Shown: positions 24,664-35,942, counted from the stretch's first letter. The stretch: 64,000 nt of DNA from Hyphomicrobium_A sp965243865 (GCF_965243865.1 NZ_OZ251603.1:2542001-2606000); one strand, 5' to 3'. The notes: generated by a model from the sequence alone, not told the origin. Translations and numbers: made by a program.

Positions 24664-24951
24664 TTAAACGCCTTCCACCACGACGATGTCTATGGTGCCC
24701 GCGCCCTCGCGCTCCGCCTTCGCGGCCGCGTATTCCGGCGACGTTGCGTAGCCCTCGGCAGCCTCATAGCTCGGGAACTCGAGCACCACGTTGCGCTGTG
24801 TCCCGTTGCCTTCCATCAGTCGGCACCGGCCACCGCGAACGATCGGCACCCCGCCGAACTTGTCGAGCGCGATCTTCGATTTCGCAACGTACTTCGCCCA
24901 CTTTTCGGGGTCCGTCACCGTCGCATGCGCGATCACATAACCTTTGGCCAT
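24664..24951 (-). CDS. DUF1330 family protein
   Basis: The protein has 95 aa. It is a ferredoxin-like alpha/beta dimeric barrel of the DUF1330 type (MAKGYVIAHATVTDPEKWAKY, VVLEFPSYEAAEGYATSPEY). The family has no firm biochemical role. It is related in fold to antibiotic-biosynthesis monooxygenases. It lies 37 nt downstream of pyrF on the same strand and may be co-transcribed. Confidence 0.9.
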   Translation of the reverse strand: MAKGYVIAHATVTDPEKWAKYVAKSKIALDKFGGVPIVRGGRCRLMEGNGTQRNVVLEFPSYEAAEGYATSPEYAAAKAEREGAGTIDIVVVEGV

Positions 24952-24987
24952 CTTAGTTCTCCTCCCGGCGTTGTTACGCGCGTCGCT

Positions 24988-25701
24988 TCAATGCCGCGAC
25001 TGCGCTTCGCGGATGTGGTTGACGAATGTTTCCGCGGCGAGCTTGGGGTCGTCGGCCTGCGTGATCGGCCGTCCGACCACGATGTAATCGGCGCCCGCCC
25101 TGACGGCGTTATCCGGCGTCGTGATGCGCTGCTGGTCGTCTGTCGTGCTTCCCGTCAGGCGGATACCCGGCGTTACGATGAGGAAGCCAGGACCGACAGC
25201 CTCGCGAATGCGCCCTGCCTCCTGGCCCGATGCGATCACGCCATCGAAACCGGATTCGCGCGCCAGCTCCGCGCGGCGCAGCACCATTTCAGCCGGGCTA
25301 GCTGTAGCGCCCTGCTGCTTCAGATCATCGGCGGTGAGGTTGGTCAGAACGGTTACCGCCAGAAGCTTCAGCTTCGAAGATCCGCGCCCGGCAACGGCCG
25401 CGCGCATTGTCTTCAGGTCATGGCCATGCACCGTGAGGAAATCGACGCCGAGCTCGGTGGCATTGGCCACGGCTCGCTCCACCGTATTGCCGATGTCCAG
25501 CAGCTTCAGATCGAGGAACACGTTCTTGCGTTCCGCTTTGAGCGCACGCGCCAGCTCGAGCCCGCCGGCGAACAGCAATTCCAGCCCGACCTTGTAGAAG
25601 TGAACGGAATCGCCGAGCTGGGCGATGAGCCTCTGCGCCTCCTCGAGTGTCGGCATGTCGAGGGCGACGATCAGACGATCTCTGGCGGAGTGTGCAGTCA
25701 T
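24988..25701 (-). CDS. pyrF: Orotidine-5'-phosphate decarboxylase
   Basis: The protein has 237 aa and catalyses the last step of UMP synthesis. The catalytic DxKxxDI motif is DLKLLDIGNT, the N-terminal strand is LIVALDMPTLEEA, and the phosphate loop is VVGRPITQADDP. The length and motifs are standard. Confidence 0.97.
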   Translation of the reverse strand: MTAHSARDRLIVALDMPTLEEAQRLIAQLGDSVHFYKVGLELLFAGGLELARALKAERKNVFLDLKLLDIGNTVERAVANATELGVDFLTVHGHDLKTMRAAVAGRGSSKLKLLAVTVLTNLTADDLKQQGATASPAEMVLRRAELARESGFDGVIASGQEAGRIREAVGPGFLIVTPGIRLTGSTTDDQQRITTPDNAVRAGADYIVVGRPITQADDPKLAAETFVNHIREAQSRH

Positions 25702-25806
25702 GAGGTCAATCGTGCTGGCATGAGCTAGGATAACAGAACAGTGGGCGACCGATCCGGGGGCTCATACACCCCCTCACCCGCCGCTCATGCTGCGCATTTC
25801 ACGGCG

Positions 25807-25883
25807 ACCTCTCCCCACCGGGGAGAGGTGGTCACGTCGGTCAGCGGCAGGCAACCACGTAACCTCTCCCTTGAGGGAGAGGT
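25807..25883. repeat. Palindromic intergenic repeat (CCTCTCCC type)
   Basis: ACCTCTCCCC-ACC-GGGGAGAGGT (25807-25829) and ACCTCTCCC-TTGA-GGGAGAGGT (25862-25883). Two related hairpins lie between pyrF and the FMN reductase gene, flanked by the GATCGAAGATCG palindrome (about 25890-25903). They look like a dispersed chromosomal repeat. Confidence 0.7.
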
Positions 25884-25939
25884 CGGAAGCGATCGAAGAT
25901 CGTTTCCGGGTGAGGGCCGCACGCTTGGCCATTGCGGCG

Positions 25940-26527
25940 CTAGCCATGCAGCACATGCGCTGCGCGCGCAAGCTTCTGGATCAGGGCCTTGAAGATTTCC
26001 TGGCTCTCCTTGTTGTGGAGATGCCCGTCTGCGCCAAAAGCGTCCTTCGCCCGCGGCACCGCGAACTGATCCGGCAGCACCAGCGCGCCGAGCCCAAGCT
26101 CCAGCACCTGCCGCACCGTCGTCAGACTGCGCAGGCCGCCCATTCCGCCCGGGGACGCCGACCCGAGTGCGAACACGCGGGTCTTGTAGACCTCAGCACC
26201 GCTCGGCCCGGGCTCGCGCACCCGGCTTACCCAGTCGAGAGTGTTTTTCAGCAGCGGCGTGATCGACGAGTTGTATTCCGGGCTGGCGATGAAAATGCCG
26301 GTGTGCGCCGCCATCAGCTCCTTGAACTTGTAGGCGTTCTCGGGCGGGCCTGAAGTCGCTTCGTCATCACCGTTATAGAGCGGCATCGGATAGTCGCCGA
26401 TGTCGGCGAAGGTCGATGCGATGCCGTTCGCCTCGGCTATCTTGGCGCCGAGTTCTGCAAGCTTTTGGTTATAGGAGCCGGTACGCGAGGACCCGGCGAA
26501 AAACAGAAGTCTCACCGTGCTTGTCAT
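25940..26527 (-). CDS. NADPH-dependent FMN reductase family protein
   Basis: The protein has 195 aa with a flavodoxin-like fold. FMN-phosphate loop AGSSRTGSYNQKLAEL and the second contact FIASPEYNSSITPLLKNTLDWVSR are diagnostic of the YieF/ChrR-like quinone or azo reductases. It starts at ATG 26527 after CGAGGAACG, with the longer frame ignored. It is separated from dnaJ by 16 nt on the same strand. Confidence 0.93.
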   Translation of the reverse strand: MTSTVRLLFFAGSSRTGSYNQKLAELGAKIAEANGIASTFADIGDYPMPLYNGDDEATSGPPENAYKFKELMAAHTGIFIASPEYNSSITPLLKNTLDWVSRVREPGPSGAEVYKTRVFALGSASPGGMGGLRSLTTVRQVLELGLGALVLPDQFAVPRAKDAFGADGHLHNKESQEIFKALIQKLARAAHVLHG

Positions 26528-26543
26528 CGTTCCTCGCGCCGGA

Positions 26544-27677
26544 TCAGCTCTTGCCTTCGAAGAAATCTTTAACGCGCGCGAAGAACCCGTGGCTCTCCGG
26601 GCTCGTCTCCTTGTGGCTCTCACGCTCGAACTCTTCGAGCAGCTCCCTCTGGCGTTTCGTCAGGCTCTTCGGCGTCTCGACCTCGACCTGGATGTACATG
26701 TCGCCGTTCACCTTGGAGCGCAGCACCGGCATGCCCTTGCCCTTCAGGCGGAACTGCTTGCCGCTCTCCGAGCCCTCCGGGATCTTGATGCGCGTCGCGC
26801 CGCCGTCGACAGTCGGAACCTCGATCTGCCCGCCGAGCGCCGCAGTCGTCATGGCGATCGGCACCTTGCAGAAGATGTCTGCGCCGTCGCGCTGGAAAAA
26901 CTCGTGCGGCTTCAGCGACAGGAAAATGTAAAGGTCGCCCGCCGGGCCACCGCGCAGCCCCGCTTCGCCTTCGCCGGCAAGACGAATGCGGGTGCCATCC
27001 TCTACGCCCGGGGGAATGTTAACGGAGAGCGTACGCTCCTTGGTGACGCGGCCAGAGCCGTGGCACGTGCCGCACGGATCTTCGATCGTCTCACCACGCC
27101 CCTGACAGTTGGGGCACGTGCGCTCGATGGTGAAGAAGCCCTGGCTCGCGCGCACCTTGCCGTGGCCGCCGCACGTCGGGCAGGTGACGGGCTTGGTGCC
27201 GGCGCGGGCACCGGTGCCAGAGCAGGTTTCACAGGAAACCGAGGTCGGCACGCGGATCTGCGCGGTCTTTCCCTCGTAGGCTTCCGATAGCGTGATCTCG
27301 AGGTTGTACCGCAGGTCGGCACCGCGCTCACGGGCCGATCGAGAACGCTGCCCGCGTCGCCCGCCCATGAACTCGCCAAACAGATCGTCGAAGATATCCG
27401 ACATCGACGAGGCAAAGTCCGGCCCGAAGCCGCGGGCACCGCCGCCGCCATGCTCGAACGCGGCATGGCCGAAATGATCGTACGCCGCGCGCTTCTGCGG
27501 ATCTTTCAGCACCTCGTAGGCTTCGCTGACTTCCTTGAAGCGGACTTCGGCTCCCTCATCGCCCGGATTGCAATCCGGATGGAATTCCTTGGCGAGCCGC
27601 CGGTAGGCAGACTTCAGCTCTTGCTCGCTCGCGCTTCGGGACAGCCCGAGCGTCTCATAGTAGTCGCGCTTGGACAT
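26544..27677 (-). CDS. dnaJ: Chaperone DnaJ
   Basis: The protein has 377 aa. The J-domain has the HPD motif (AKEFHPDCNPGD), followed by a Gly/Phe linker (GGGGARGFGPDF). Four CxxCxGxG-type zinc repeats (CETCSGTG, CPTCGGHG, CPNCQGRG, CGTCHGSG) and the C-terminal substrate domain follow. It is a co-chaperone of DnaK. It starts at MSKRDYYE (ATG 27677). Confidence 0.98.
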   Translation of the reverse strand: MSKRDYYETLGLSRSASEQELKSAYRRLAKEFHPDCNPGDEGAEVRFKEVSEAYEVLKDPQKRAAYDHFGHAAFEHGGGGARGFGPDFASSMSDIFDDLFGEFMGGRRGQRSRSARERGADLRYNLEITLSEAYEGKTAQIRVPTSVSCETCSGTGARAGTKPVTCPTCGGHGKVRASQGFFTIERTCPNCQGRGETIEDPCGTCHGSGRVTKERTLSVNIPPGVEDGTRIRLAGEGEAGLRGGPAGDLYIFLSLKPHEFFQRDGADIFCKVPIAMTTAALGGQIEVPTVDGGATRIKIPEGSESGKQFRLKGKGMPVLRSKVNGDMYIQVEVETPKSLTKRQRELLEEFERESHKETSPESHGFFARVKDFFEGKS

Positions 27678-27840
27678 GTTCAGCGCGGATCCTTCGAATT
27701 GGTGCACAGATGAATTAGCCCTTCAGTGGGAAATAGCGATGTTTTACGCGCGGGGGAAGGGTTTGTGGCGCGTTTGGTATGTGGAGAGGCCGGGGTGTGG
27801 CCGCAAGCCACTGCGACGCCAAAGTGGACCCCTCTAACGC

Positions 27841-27867
27841 CGAGCCCGGCCGCAGGGGCCGGGCTCG
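27841..27867. terminator. Hairpin terminator downstream of dnaK
   Basis: CGAGCCCGGCC (27841-27851) pairs perfectly with GGCCGGGCTCG (27857-27867). CGTTTT follows on the plus strand. For dnaK (minus strand) the stem lies 32 nt after the stop without a long U-run. Confidence 0.65.
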
Positions 27868-27898
27868 CGTTTTAATCATCACTAATCGCGCTGATGGA

Positions 27899-29824
<1,926 letters not shown>

Positions 29825-29980
29825 GTGCCTATCCTCATCCTTCTGCGGCAGGCCGTCCGGACCCGACTATCCGGCGTCCAGGATATCCGGCGGCGCAAGC
29901 TGCGCACCGAAACGGCCCCCTATGGAGCATCCAAACGGTAAACGACGCTTATATAAGGTGGCTTTTAAGCGGCGCAACGG

Positions 29981-29999
29981 GCGCAAGCTGAGCTTGCGC
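29981..29999. promoter_or_regulatory. Perfect palindrome between grpE and dnaK
   Basis: GCGCAAGCT-G-AGCTTGCGC, a 9-bp inverted repeat with a 1-nt centre. It could be a protein-binding site or a transcript hairpin between grpE and dnaK. Its role is unknown. Confidence 0.5.
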
Positions 30000-30060
30000 A
30001 GTCAATTTTCCCCAGTCTTCAGCCAAATCCATCACGCGGCGCCAATCGCACGGCGCACGA

Positions 30061-30663
30061 TCAGGCAGCGTCGTCAGATTCCTTGGGCTCAGCTGCGCCC
30101 TTACCCTCGGTCGGGCGCTTTTCTCCGCCCTTCGCGACCACGACCATCGCCGGCCGCAGTACGCGGTCACCGAGATTATAGCCTTCCTGATAGACCTGGA
30201 CGATTGTTCCCGGCGCCATATCCGGCTGGTCCACCTCGACCATAGCCTGATGCTGGTGCGGATTGAACGGCTGTCCGGATGACTCCATCCGCTTAACGCC
30301 GTTGCGGTCCAGCACGTTGAGGAACTCGCGCTCGGTCATCGATACGCCCTCGATCAGCGCCTTGAGCGCAGGGTCGGCGTCGGCCGCGCCCGCCGGCACC
30401 GCAGCTGTCGCACGCTGCAGGTTGTCACCGACGGCCAAGAGGTCACGCGCAAACTTGGTGATGGCGTATTTCGCCGTCTCGTCCTTCTCGCGCTCGGTCC
30501 GCTTGCGCAGATTGTCCATCTCGGCATGGGCGCGCAGCAGACGATCCGTCAGATCGGCAATCCGACCTTCCAGAACCTGTACGGTACCTTCGCCGTCTCC
30601 GGTCGGCGCACCATTGCCTCCGGCAGCGGTTTCACGGTCGGGCTTCTTGTCTTCGTCAGCCAT
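30061..30663 (-). CDS. grpE: Nucleotide exchange factor GrpE
   Basis: The protein has 200 aa. A long N-terminal helix (LEGRIADLTDRLLRAHAEM) is followed by DNLRKRTEREKDE and the C-terminal beta domain (FNPHQHQAMVEV, GTIVQVYQEGYNLGDRVLRPAMV). It releases ADP from DnaK. It lies 71 nt downstream of hrcA, and the two probably form one heat-shock transcript. Confidence 0.98.
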   Translation of the reverse strand: MADEDKKPDRETAAGGNGAPTGDGEGTVQVLEGRIADLTDRLLRAHAEMDNLRKRTEREKDETAKYAITKFARDLLAVGDNLQRATAAVPAGAADADPALKALIEGVSMTEREFLNVLDRNGVKRMESSGQPFNPHQHQAMVEVDQPDMAPGTIVQVYQEGYNLGDRVLRPAMVVVAKGGEKRPTEGKGAAEPKESDDAA

Positions 30664-30734
30664 GATCTCTCCGCAGGGGGATTGGGCGGATTAAAGGGGA
30701 TTGCGTGCCGGATATCAGGCTTAAGGAGCAAAAA

Positions 30735-31793
30735 TCAAGTCAACAGGCGGCTTACAAGTTTCGCTGTATAGTCGACCATGGGGATTATGCGAGCGTAATT
30801 GATCCGCGTCGGACCGATAACACCCAATACGCCCACGACTTTACGGTGCTCGTCGTGGAACGGCGCTACAACCAGCGATGACCCCGATAGCGAGAACAGT
30901 TTGTTCTCCGATCCGATGAAAATGCGCACGCCGTCGGCGCTTTCGGACAGCCCGAGCAGTTGCACGAGGTCCCGCTGGCGCTCCAGGTCGTCGAACAGCA
31001 ACCGGATACGCTCCAGATCCTCCTGCGCATTCACATCCTTGAGCAGGTTCGCCTGCCCGCGCACGATCAGGCTCTTGCGATCATCGAGCGCACCCGACCA
31101 CTCGGCCAGCCCCGCCTGGATGACGCGCTTGGTGAGTTCGTCGAGCTCAGCCCGCGCCGACTGCAGCTGCTGCTCGATATGCGTCCTCGCTTCTCCAATC
31201 GTGAGGCCGCGGATGTGCGCATTGAGATAGTTGCTGGCCTCGATTAGAGCCGACGGCGGCAGCCCCTGCGGCAAGTTGATGATGCGATTCTCAACCGTCT
31301 GGTCCTCGCCCACCAGCACCACGAGCGCCTTGCCGGGCTCCAGCATCACGAATTCCAGATGCTTGAGGCGTGTTACCTGCTTGTCGGCCAGCACCACGCC
31401 GGCGCAGTGCGACAGACCGGAGATCATCTCGCCAACCTGACGCAGCACGTCATCGATGCCGGTAGTGGGTTTGCCCGCGATCTGGGTTTCGATCTGCCGC
31501 CGCTCCTTAGAGGTGAGATCACCCACCTCCAGCAGCGCATCGACGAACATCCGGAGGCCGAGCTGGGTCGGGAGCCGCCCCGCCGACGTGTGCGGGGCAA
31601 CGATTAGCCCCAGCTGTTCCAGATCCGACATCACGTTGCGGATCGACGCAGGCGACAATGTCATCGGCAGCACGCGTGACAGATTCCGCGAGCCCACAGG
31701 CTCACCGGTTTCCAGGTACGATTCGACGATTTGCCTCAGAATAGCGCGCGAGCGTTCGCTGAGCCTGTTGAGTTCGCTAACGCTTTCGGACAT
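30735..31793 (-). CDS. hrcA: Heat-inducible transcription repressor HrcA
   Basis: The protein has 352 aa. An N-terminal winged helix (RQIVESYLETGEPVGSRNLS, LSPASIRNVMSDLEQLGL) is followed by a GAF-like and a dimerisation domain. HrcA binds CIRCE, usually at groESL in alphaproteobacteria. No TTAGCACTC-N9-GAGTGCTAA is seen anywhere near this operon, so its targets lie elsewhere. It is divergent from rph. Confidence 0.97.
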   Translation of the reverse strand: MSESVSELNRLSERSRAILRQIVESYLETGEPVGSRNLSRVLPMTLSPASIRNVMSDLEQLGLIVAPHTSAGRLPTQLGLRMFVDALLEVGDLTSKERRQIETQIAGKPTTGIDDVLRQVGEMISGLSHCAGVVLADKQVTRLKHLEFVMLEPGKALVVLVGEDQTVENRIINLPQGLPPSALIEASNYLNAHIRGLTIGEARTHIEQQLQSARAELDELTKRVIQAGLAEWSGALDDRKSLIVRGQANLLKDVNAQEDLERIRLLFDDLERQRDLVQLLGLSESADGVRIFIGSENKLFSLSGSSLVVAPFHDEHRKVVGVLGVIGPTRINYARIIPMVDYTAKLVSRLLT

Positions 31794-31950
31794 CGCTTGG
31801 GTGTTTTCGACCTCGCGTTCGAGTACTCGGAAGCTTAGGGATCGAGCCCCCGCTTCGTCAAATGGTCGGCGGTTTTGGTTGATGCGCGCTTAGCCCTCCC
31901 TTAGGTTCGGCCGACTTCACACCCAGCAACAACCCGGTTCGGCAGCCTCA

Positions 31951-32664
31951 ATGCGCCCTTCGAAACGTAAATCCGACGAACTGCGCCGCGTCTCCATCGA
32001 GCGCGCCGTCTCCAAACACGCAGAAGGCTCATGCCTCATCAAGTTTGGCGACACCCACGTTTTTTGCACGGCGAGCCTCGAAGAGCGAGTTCCTCCGTGG
32101 CTGAAGGGCCAGGGTCGCGGCTGGGTCACGGCTGAATATGGGATGCTTCCACGCGCCACCAACGAGCGCACCCGCCGTGAGGTGACGGTCGGGCACCCGT
32201 CCGGCCGCACGCAGGAGATACAACGTTTGATCGGCCGCTCCCTGCGCGCCATCATTGACCTCCCGAAGCTGGGTGAGCGCCAGATCAGCGTCGATTGCGA
32301 CGTTATCCAGGCCGATGGCGGCACACGGACCGCCTCCATCACGGGCGCATGGGTTGCCCTGCACGACTGCATTCAGTGGATGAAGCTGCGCGACATGGTC
32401 GAGGACGGTGTGCTGCGCGATCATGTGGCGGCGGTGAGCTGTGGCATCTACAAGGGCACGCCGGTACTCGACCTCGACTATGCTGAGGACTCTTCGGCCG
32501 ATGCGGATTCAAACTTCGTCATGACCGGATCGGGCGGTATCGTCGAGGTTCAGGGAACTGCAGAAACCACCGCGTTCAGCCAGGACAGCTTCGATCAGCT
32601 CATGGCACTTGCCAAGAAGGGCATCGGTGAGCTCGTCGCACTCCAAAAGCTGACCGTCGCCTAA
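31951..32664 (+). CDS. rph: Ribonuclease PH
   Basis: The protein has 237 aa and is a phosphorolytic 3'-5' exoribonuclease that trims tRNA 3' ends. Family motifs are MRPSKRKSDELR, CTASLEERVPPWLKGQGRGW, MLPRATNERTRRE, SVDCDVIQADGGTRTASI and MTGSGGIVEVQGTAE. It is divergent from hrcA, an arrangement common in alphaproteobacteria. Confidence 0.98.
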   Translation: MRPSKRKSDELRRVSIERAVSKHAEGSCLIKFGDTHVFCTASLEERVPPWLKGQGRGWVTAEYGMLPRATNERTRREVTVGHPSGRTQEIQRLIGRSLRAIIDLPKLGERQISVDCDVIQADGGTRTASITGAWVALHDCIQWMKLRDMVEDGVLRDHVAAVSCGIYKGTPVLDLDYAEDSSADADSNFVMTGSGGIVEVQGTAETTAFSQDSFDQLMALAKKGIGELVALQKLTVA

Positions 32665-32677
32665 AAGGGGGCCGGAC

Positions 32678-33106
32678 ATGCTATTCGGCGGATTTGCATT
32701 GGCCGTCGCAGCCATGTTCACTGGCGCGGCGTTCTACATCAACTTCGCCGAGCAGCCGGCCCGCCTCACCTTGGACGATCGATCGCTGCTCGAGGAATGG
32801 AAGCTGAGCTACCGCGCCGGATTCGCCATGCAGGCATCGCTGGCCATCATCGGCTTCGCCCTCGGCATGCTGGAGTGGTTACTGTCGCAGGAGCTTGCAT
32901 GGCTGCTTGGCGCGCTATTGCTCATCGCCAATTGGCCTTTCACCTTGCTCGTGATCATGCCGATCAATAAGACGCTGATGGAAACGCCGATCGATCACGC
33001 TGGTGCTCAGTCGCGCGCGCTGATCGAGAAGTGGGGACGGCTGCACGCCGTCCGAACCGCATTGGGCGCGGCGGCAACTGCGCTCTTCATCTGGGCTGCT
33101 ACATGA
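32678..33106 (+). CDS. DUF1772-type integral membrane protein
   Basis: The protein has 142 aa and four hydrophobic segments (about residues 1-20, 47-67, 72-97 and 122-141). The family-like polar stretch NFAEQPARL follows helix 1 and NKTLMETP follows helix 3. The function is unknown. It lies 13 nt after rph and overlaps the next gene by ATGA, so it belongs to the rph-rdgB-hemW run. Confidence 0.82.
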   Translation: MLFGGFALAVAAMFTGAAFYINFAEQPARLTLDDRSLLEEWKLSYRAGFAMQASLAIIGFALGMLEWLLSQELAWLLGALLLIANWPFTLLVIMPINKTLMETPIDHAGAQSRALIEKWGRLHAVRTALGAAATALFIWAAT

Positions 33107-33528
33107 CAGTCATCTCCACTCCCGCGCGCATGCTTGAAACCGTGCTCTATGCCCGCGATCTAACAGCCATCGAAGAATTCTACGCTCGCGTGCTCTCGAT
33201 GCAGCCAACCGCCAAGGCGGACGGACGCCAGATCTTCTACCGCCTCGGCGATCAGATGCTTCTGTTCTTCAATCCGCTGATGACCAGTCGCGCGCCGGCT
33301 GACGACGCCGAGCTGCCCGTGCCGCCTCATGGCGCAGACGGCGAAGGCCACGTGTGCTTCGCCGCCACCCCGGATGAGATTACGCAGTGGCGCGACCGGC
33401 TCGAGCAACAAGGCGTGCCGATCGAAGCCGACTTCGAGTGGCCGAACGGCGGACGCTCCATCTACTTCCGCGATCCCGCCGGCAATTGCCTGGAATTTGC
33501 CGAGCCGCGCATCTGGGGAATTGAATGA
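33103..33528 (+). CDS. VOC (glyoxalase/dioxygenase-fold) protein
   Basis: The protein has 141 aa with two beta-alpha-beta-beta-beta modules of the vicinal oxygen chelate fold (MLETVLYARDLTAIEEFYAR, GEGHVCFAATPDEITQW, SIYFRDPAGNCLEFAEP). A metal-binding His and Glu pattern is present, but the substrate cannot be named. Its start and stop overlap its neighbours by ATGA on both sides. Confidence 0.85.
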   Translation: MTVISTPARMLETVLYARDLTAIEEFYARVLSMQPTAKADGRQIFYRLGDQMLLFFNPLMTSRAPADDAELPVPPHGADGEGHVCFAATPDEITQWRDRLEQQGVPIEADFEWPNGGRSIYFRDPAGNCLEFAEPRIWGIE

Positions 33529-34148
33529 CGCGCCGACTGAGCCGCGGCGACAAGTTGGTGGTCGCCACCCACAATCCCGGCAAGGTCTGGGAGATAAACA
33601 AGCTCATCGAGCCTTACGGCCTCGCCGCCGTCTCCGCCGGAGACCTTGGCCTCAAAGAGCCCGCCGAGACCGAAACGACGTTCACGGGCAACGCCAGGAT
33701 CAAGGCCGTTTTCGCCGCCGAAGGCTCCGGGTTGCCAGCGCTGGCCGACGATAGCGGTATTGAGATCGACGCCCTCGATGGTGCCCCGGGCGTCTACACG
33801 GCTGACTGGGCCGGCCCCAATCGTGACTTCTCCATCGCCATGCAGAAGGTGCACGACGAGTTGGTTAAGCGTCGGGGCTGGAATGGTGAGCCCTTGCGCG
33901 CCAACTTCATTTCTGTCCTATGCCTCGCTTGGCAGGACGGGGACGTGCAGTTCTTCGAGGGCAAAGTTTACGGTCACGTCGTGTGGCCACCGCGCGGCGG
34001 CAATGGCTTCGGTTATGATCCGATCTTCGTCGCCGACGGCCACACCGAGACGTTCGGCGAAATGGAGCCGGCCTGCAAATATGCCATCTCGCACCGAACT
34101 ATGGCGTTCGAGCACTTCAAGCGTGCCGTCCTCGATGACGCCGCCTGA
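33525..34148 (+). CDS. rdgB: Non-canonical purine NTP pyrophosphatase (RdgB/HAM1)
   Basis: The protein has 207 aa. It removes ITP, dITP and XTP from the nucleotide pool. Motifs are VVATHNPGKVWEI (substrate loop), FTGNARIKA, LADDSGIEIDALDGAPGVYT and GFGYDPIF. It overlaps the VOC gene by ATGA and hemW by 14 nt. Confidence 0.97.
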   Translation: MTRRLSRGDKLVVATHNPGKVWEINKLIEPYGLAAVSAGDLGLKEPAETETTFTGNARIKAVFAAEGSGLPALADDSGIEIDALDGAPGVYTADWAGPNRDFSIAMQKVHDELVKRRGWNGEPLRANFISVLCLAWQDGDVQFFEGKVYGHVVWPPRGGNGFGYDPIFVADGHTETFGEMEPACKYAISHRTMAFEHFKRAVLDDAA

Positions 34149-35331
34149 CGATCCAGGCTTCGGGCTCTACGTCCACTGGCCGTTCTGCGCGCAGAAGTGC
34201 CCCTATTGCGACTTCAACAGCCACGTCCGTTTCGGCGGCATCGACGAGCCGCGTTTCCGCACCGCCTTCCTGCGCGAGTTGGAGCATACCGCGCAGCGCC
34301 TCGGCCCGCGCACGGTCACAAGCATCTTCTTCGGCGGCGGCACGCCCTCGCTGATGCAGCCCGAGACCGTCGCCGCCATTCTCGATCGCGCCGCTGAACT
34401 CTGGCATGTCGCCCCGGATGCCGAGATCACGCTTGAGGCCAACCCCGGCAGCGTCGAAGCCGGCCGCTTTCGCGGCTATCGCACCGCGGGCGTCAATCGC
34501 GTTTCGCTCGGCGTGCAGTCGCTACGCGACGACATCCTCAAATCGCTCGGCCGCATTCACTCCGTCGCCGAGGCGAAAGCGGCCATCGAGATCGCCCGGA
34601 CCACCTTCGATCGCTTCACGTTCGACCTCATCTATGCGCGCCCGAAACAGACGCCGGACGAATGGCGTGCCGAGCTGCGTGAGGCGCTTCTTATCGCCGG
34701 CCACCATCTGTCCCTCTATCAGCTCACAATCGAGCCCGAGACCCCGTTCGCTGCGCTTCACGCCGCCGGCAAGCTCATCGTGCCCGACGAGGACACGGCT
34801 TTCGCGCTCTACGATGTTACTCAGGAGATGACCGCCGCCGCCGGGCTTTCCGCCTACGAGGTCTCGAACCATGCCGCTCCGGGCGAGGAAAGCCGCCACA
34901 ACCTGCTCTATTGGCGCTACGGCGAATATGCCGGCATCGGGCCTGGCGCACACGGCCGCATCGTTCCGGACGGCGTGCGCAACGCCACCAGCACCGAGCG
35001 CAACCCGGAAAGCTGGGCGGCGCTCGTCGAGCGTGATGGCCACGGCATCATCGAGGATACGCCCCTCACCCGCGCCGAGCAGGCCGATGAGATGCTGCTG
35101 ATGGGCCTGCGTCTCTCCGAAGGCCTTGACCTGCAGCGGCTCGCACAGCTCTGCGGTGCCCCGCTGCCGGGCAAGACTGTATCCGAGCTGACACAGCAGG
35201 GTCTTATTGAGACGATCCCCGGGACACAGCGCATAAAAGCGAGCGGATCGGGGCGCTTCATTCTGAATGAGATCGTGCTACGCCTCGCGCTCGATCTTCC
35301 GACTGAGAAGCTCCCTTCCGCCGCCGAGTAG
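34135..35331 (+). CDS. hemW: Heme chaperone HemW (radical SAM)
   Basis: The protein has 398 aa. The radical SAM motif Cx3Cx2C is FCAQKCPYCDFNSH near residue 20, followed by IFFGGGTPSL and LEANPGSVE. The HNxxYW segment typical of HemW is RHNLLYWRYGEYAGIGPGAHG. Once annotated as oxygen-independent coproporphyrinogen oxidase, HemW instead inserts heme into respiratory enzymes. It starts at ATG 34135 inside the rdgB end. Confidence 0.94.
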   Translation: MTPPDDPGFGLYVHWPFCAQKCPYCDFNSHVRFGGIDEPRFRTAFLRELEHTAQRLGPRTVTSIFFGGGTPSLMQPETVAAILDRAAELWHVAPDAEITLEANPGSVEAGRFRGYRTAGVNRVSLGVQSLRDDILKSLGRIHSVAEAKAAIEIARTTFDRFTFDLIYARPKQTPDEWRAELREALLIAGHHLSLYQLTIEPETPFAALHAAGKLIVPDEDTAFALYDVTQEMTAAAGLSAYEVSNHAAPGEESRHNLLYWRYGEYAGIGPGAHGRIVPDGVRNATSTERNPESWAALVERDGHGIIEDTPLTRAEQADEMLLMGLRLSEGLDLQRLAQLCGAPLPGKTVSELTQQGLIETIPGTQRIKASGSGRFILNEIVLRLALDLPTEKLPSAAE

Positions 35332-35340
35332 AAAGAGCCG

Positions 35341-35919
35341 ATGCGAAACATCTACGATTGGATGATGCGCGCCGCGTCTAGCAAGAGCGCGCCCTACGCC
35401 CTCGGAACTGTATCGTTCATCGAAAGCTCGTTCTTCCCCATTCCACCCGACGTGATGCTCATCCCCATGGTGCTGAGCAACCGTGAGAAGGCGTGGTGGT
35501 ACGCGACAATCGCCACCGTCACCTCCGTGTTCGGCGGCTTGCTCGGTTACGCCATCGGCTACTTTGCCTACGACGCCATCGGACTGCCGATCCTGAAGTT
35601 CTATGGCAAGGAGCACGCGCTCGACGGCTTCATCCAGTTCGTGCACGAGTACGGGGTGCCGGCGATCATCATCAAGGGCGCGACGCCCATTCCCTTCAAG
35701 GTGGTGACCATTGCCGCCGGCGTCGCCAAGATGGACCTGCTTGCCTTCGTCGGCGCCTGCATTGTCGCCCGCGCCATGCGCTTCTTCCTCGTTGCCGGCC
35801 TTCTCTATTTCTTCGGCCAGCCGATCAAGGATTTCATCGAGCGTCGCCTGACCCTGGTCACCACCGTTTTCGTAGTGGTCTTGGTGAGCGGCTTCGTCGC
35901 TGTTAGATACATGTTCTAG
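35341..35919 (+). CDS. YqaA/DedA-family membrane protein
   Basis: The protein has 192 aa and several transmembrane helices. DedA-like features include ESSFFPIPPDVMLIPMVL near the N-terminus and GATPIPFKVVTIAAGVAKM, the conserved loop with two prolines. The family is linked to lipid transport and membrane homeostasis. It lies 9 nt after hemW. Confidence 0.88.
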   Translation: MRNIYDWMMRAASSKSAPYALGTVSFIESSFFPIPPDVMLIPMVLSNREKAWWYATIATVTSVFGGLLGYAIGYFAYDAIGLPILKFYGKEHALDGFIQFVHEYGVPAIIIKGATPIPFKVVTIAAGVAKMDLLAFVGACIVARAMRFFLVAGLLYFFGQPIKDFIERRLTLVTTVFVVVLVSGFVAVRYMF

Positions 35920-35942
35920 CTCCGCGATCTAAGGCACGGCTC

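Noticed and set aside
29825..31950. CIRCE operator for HrcA near grpE, hrcA or dnaK
   Set aside because: No TTAGCACTC-N9-GAGTGCTAA or close variant was found on reading the intergenic stretches.
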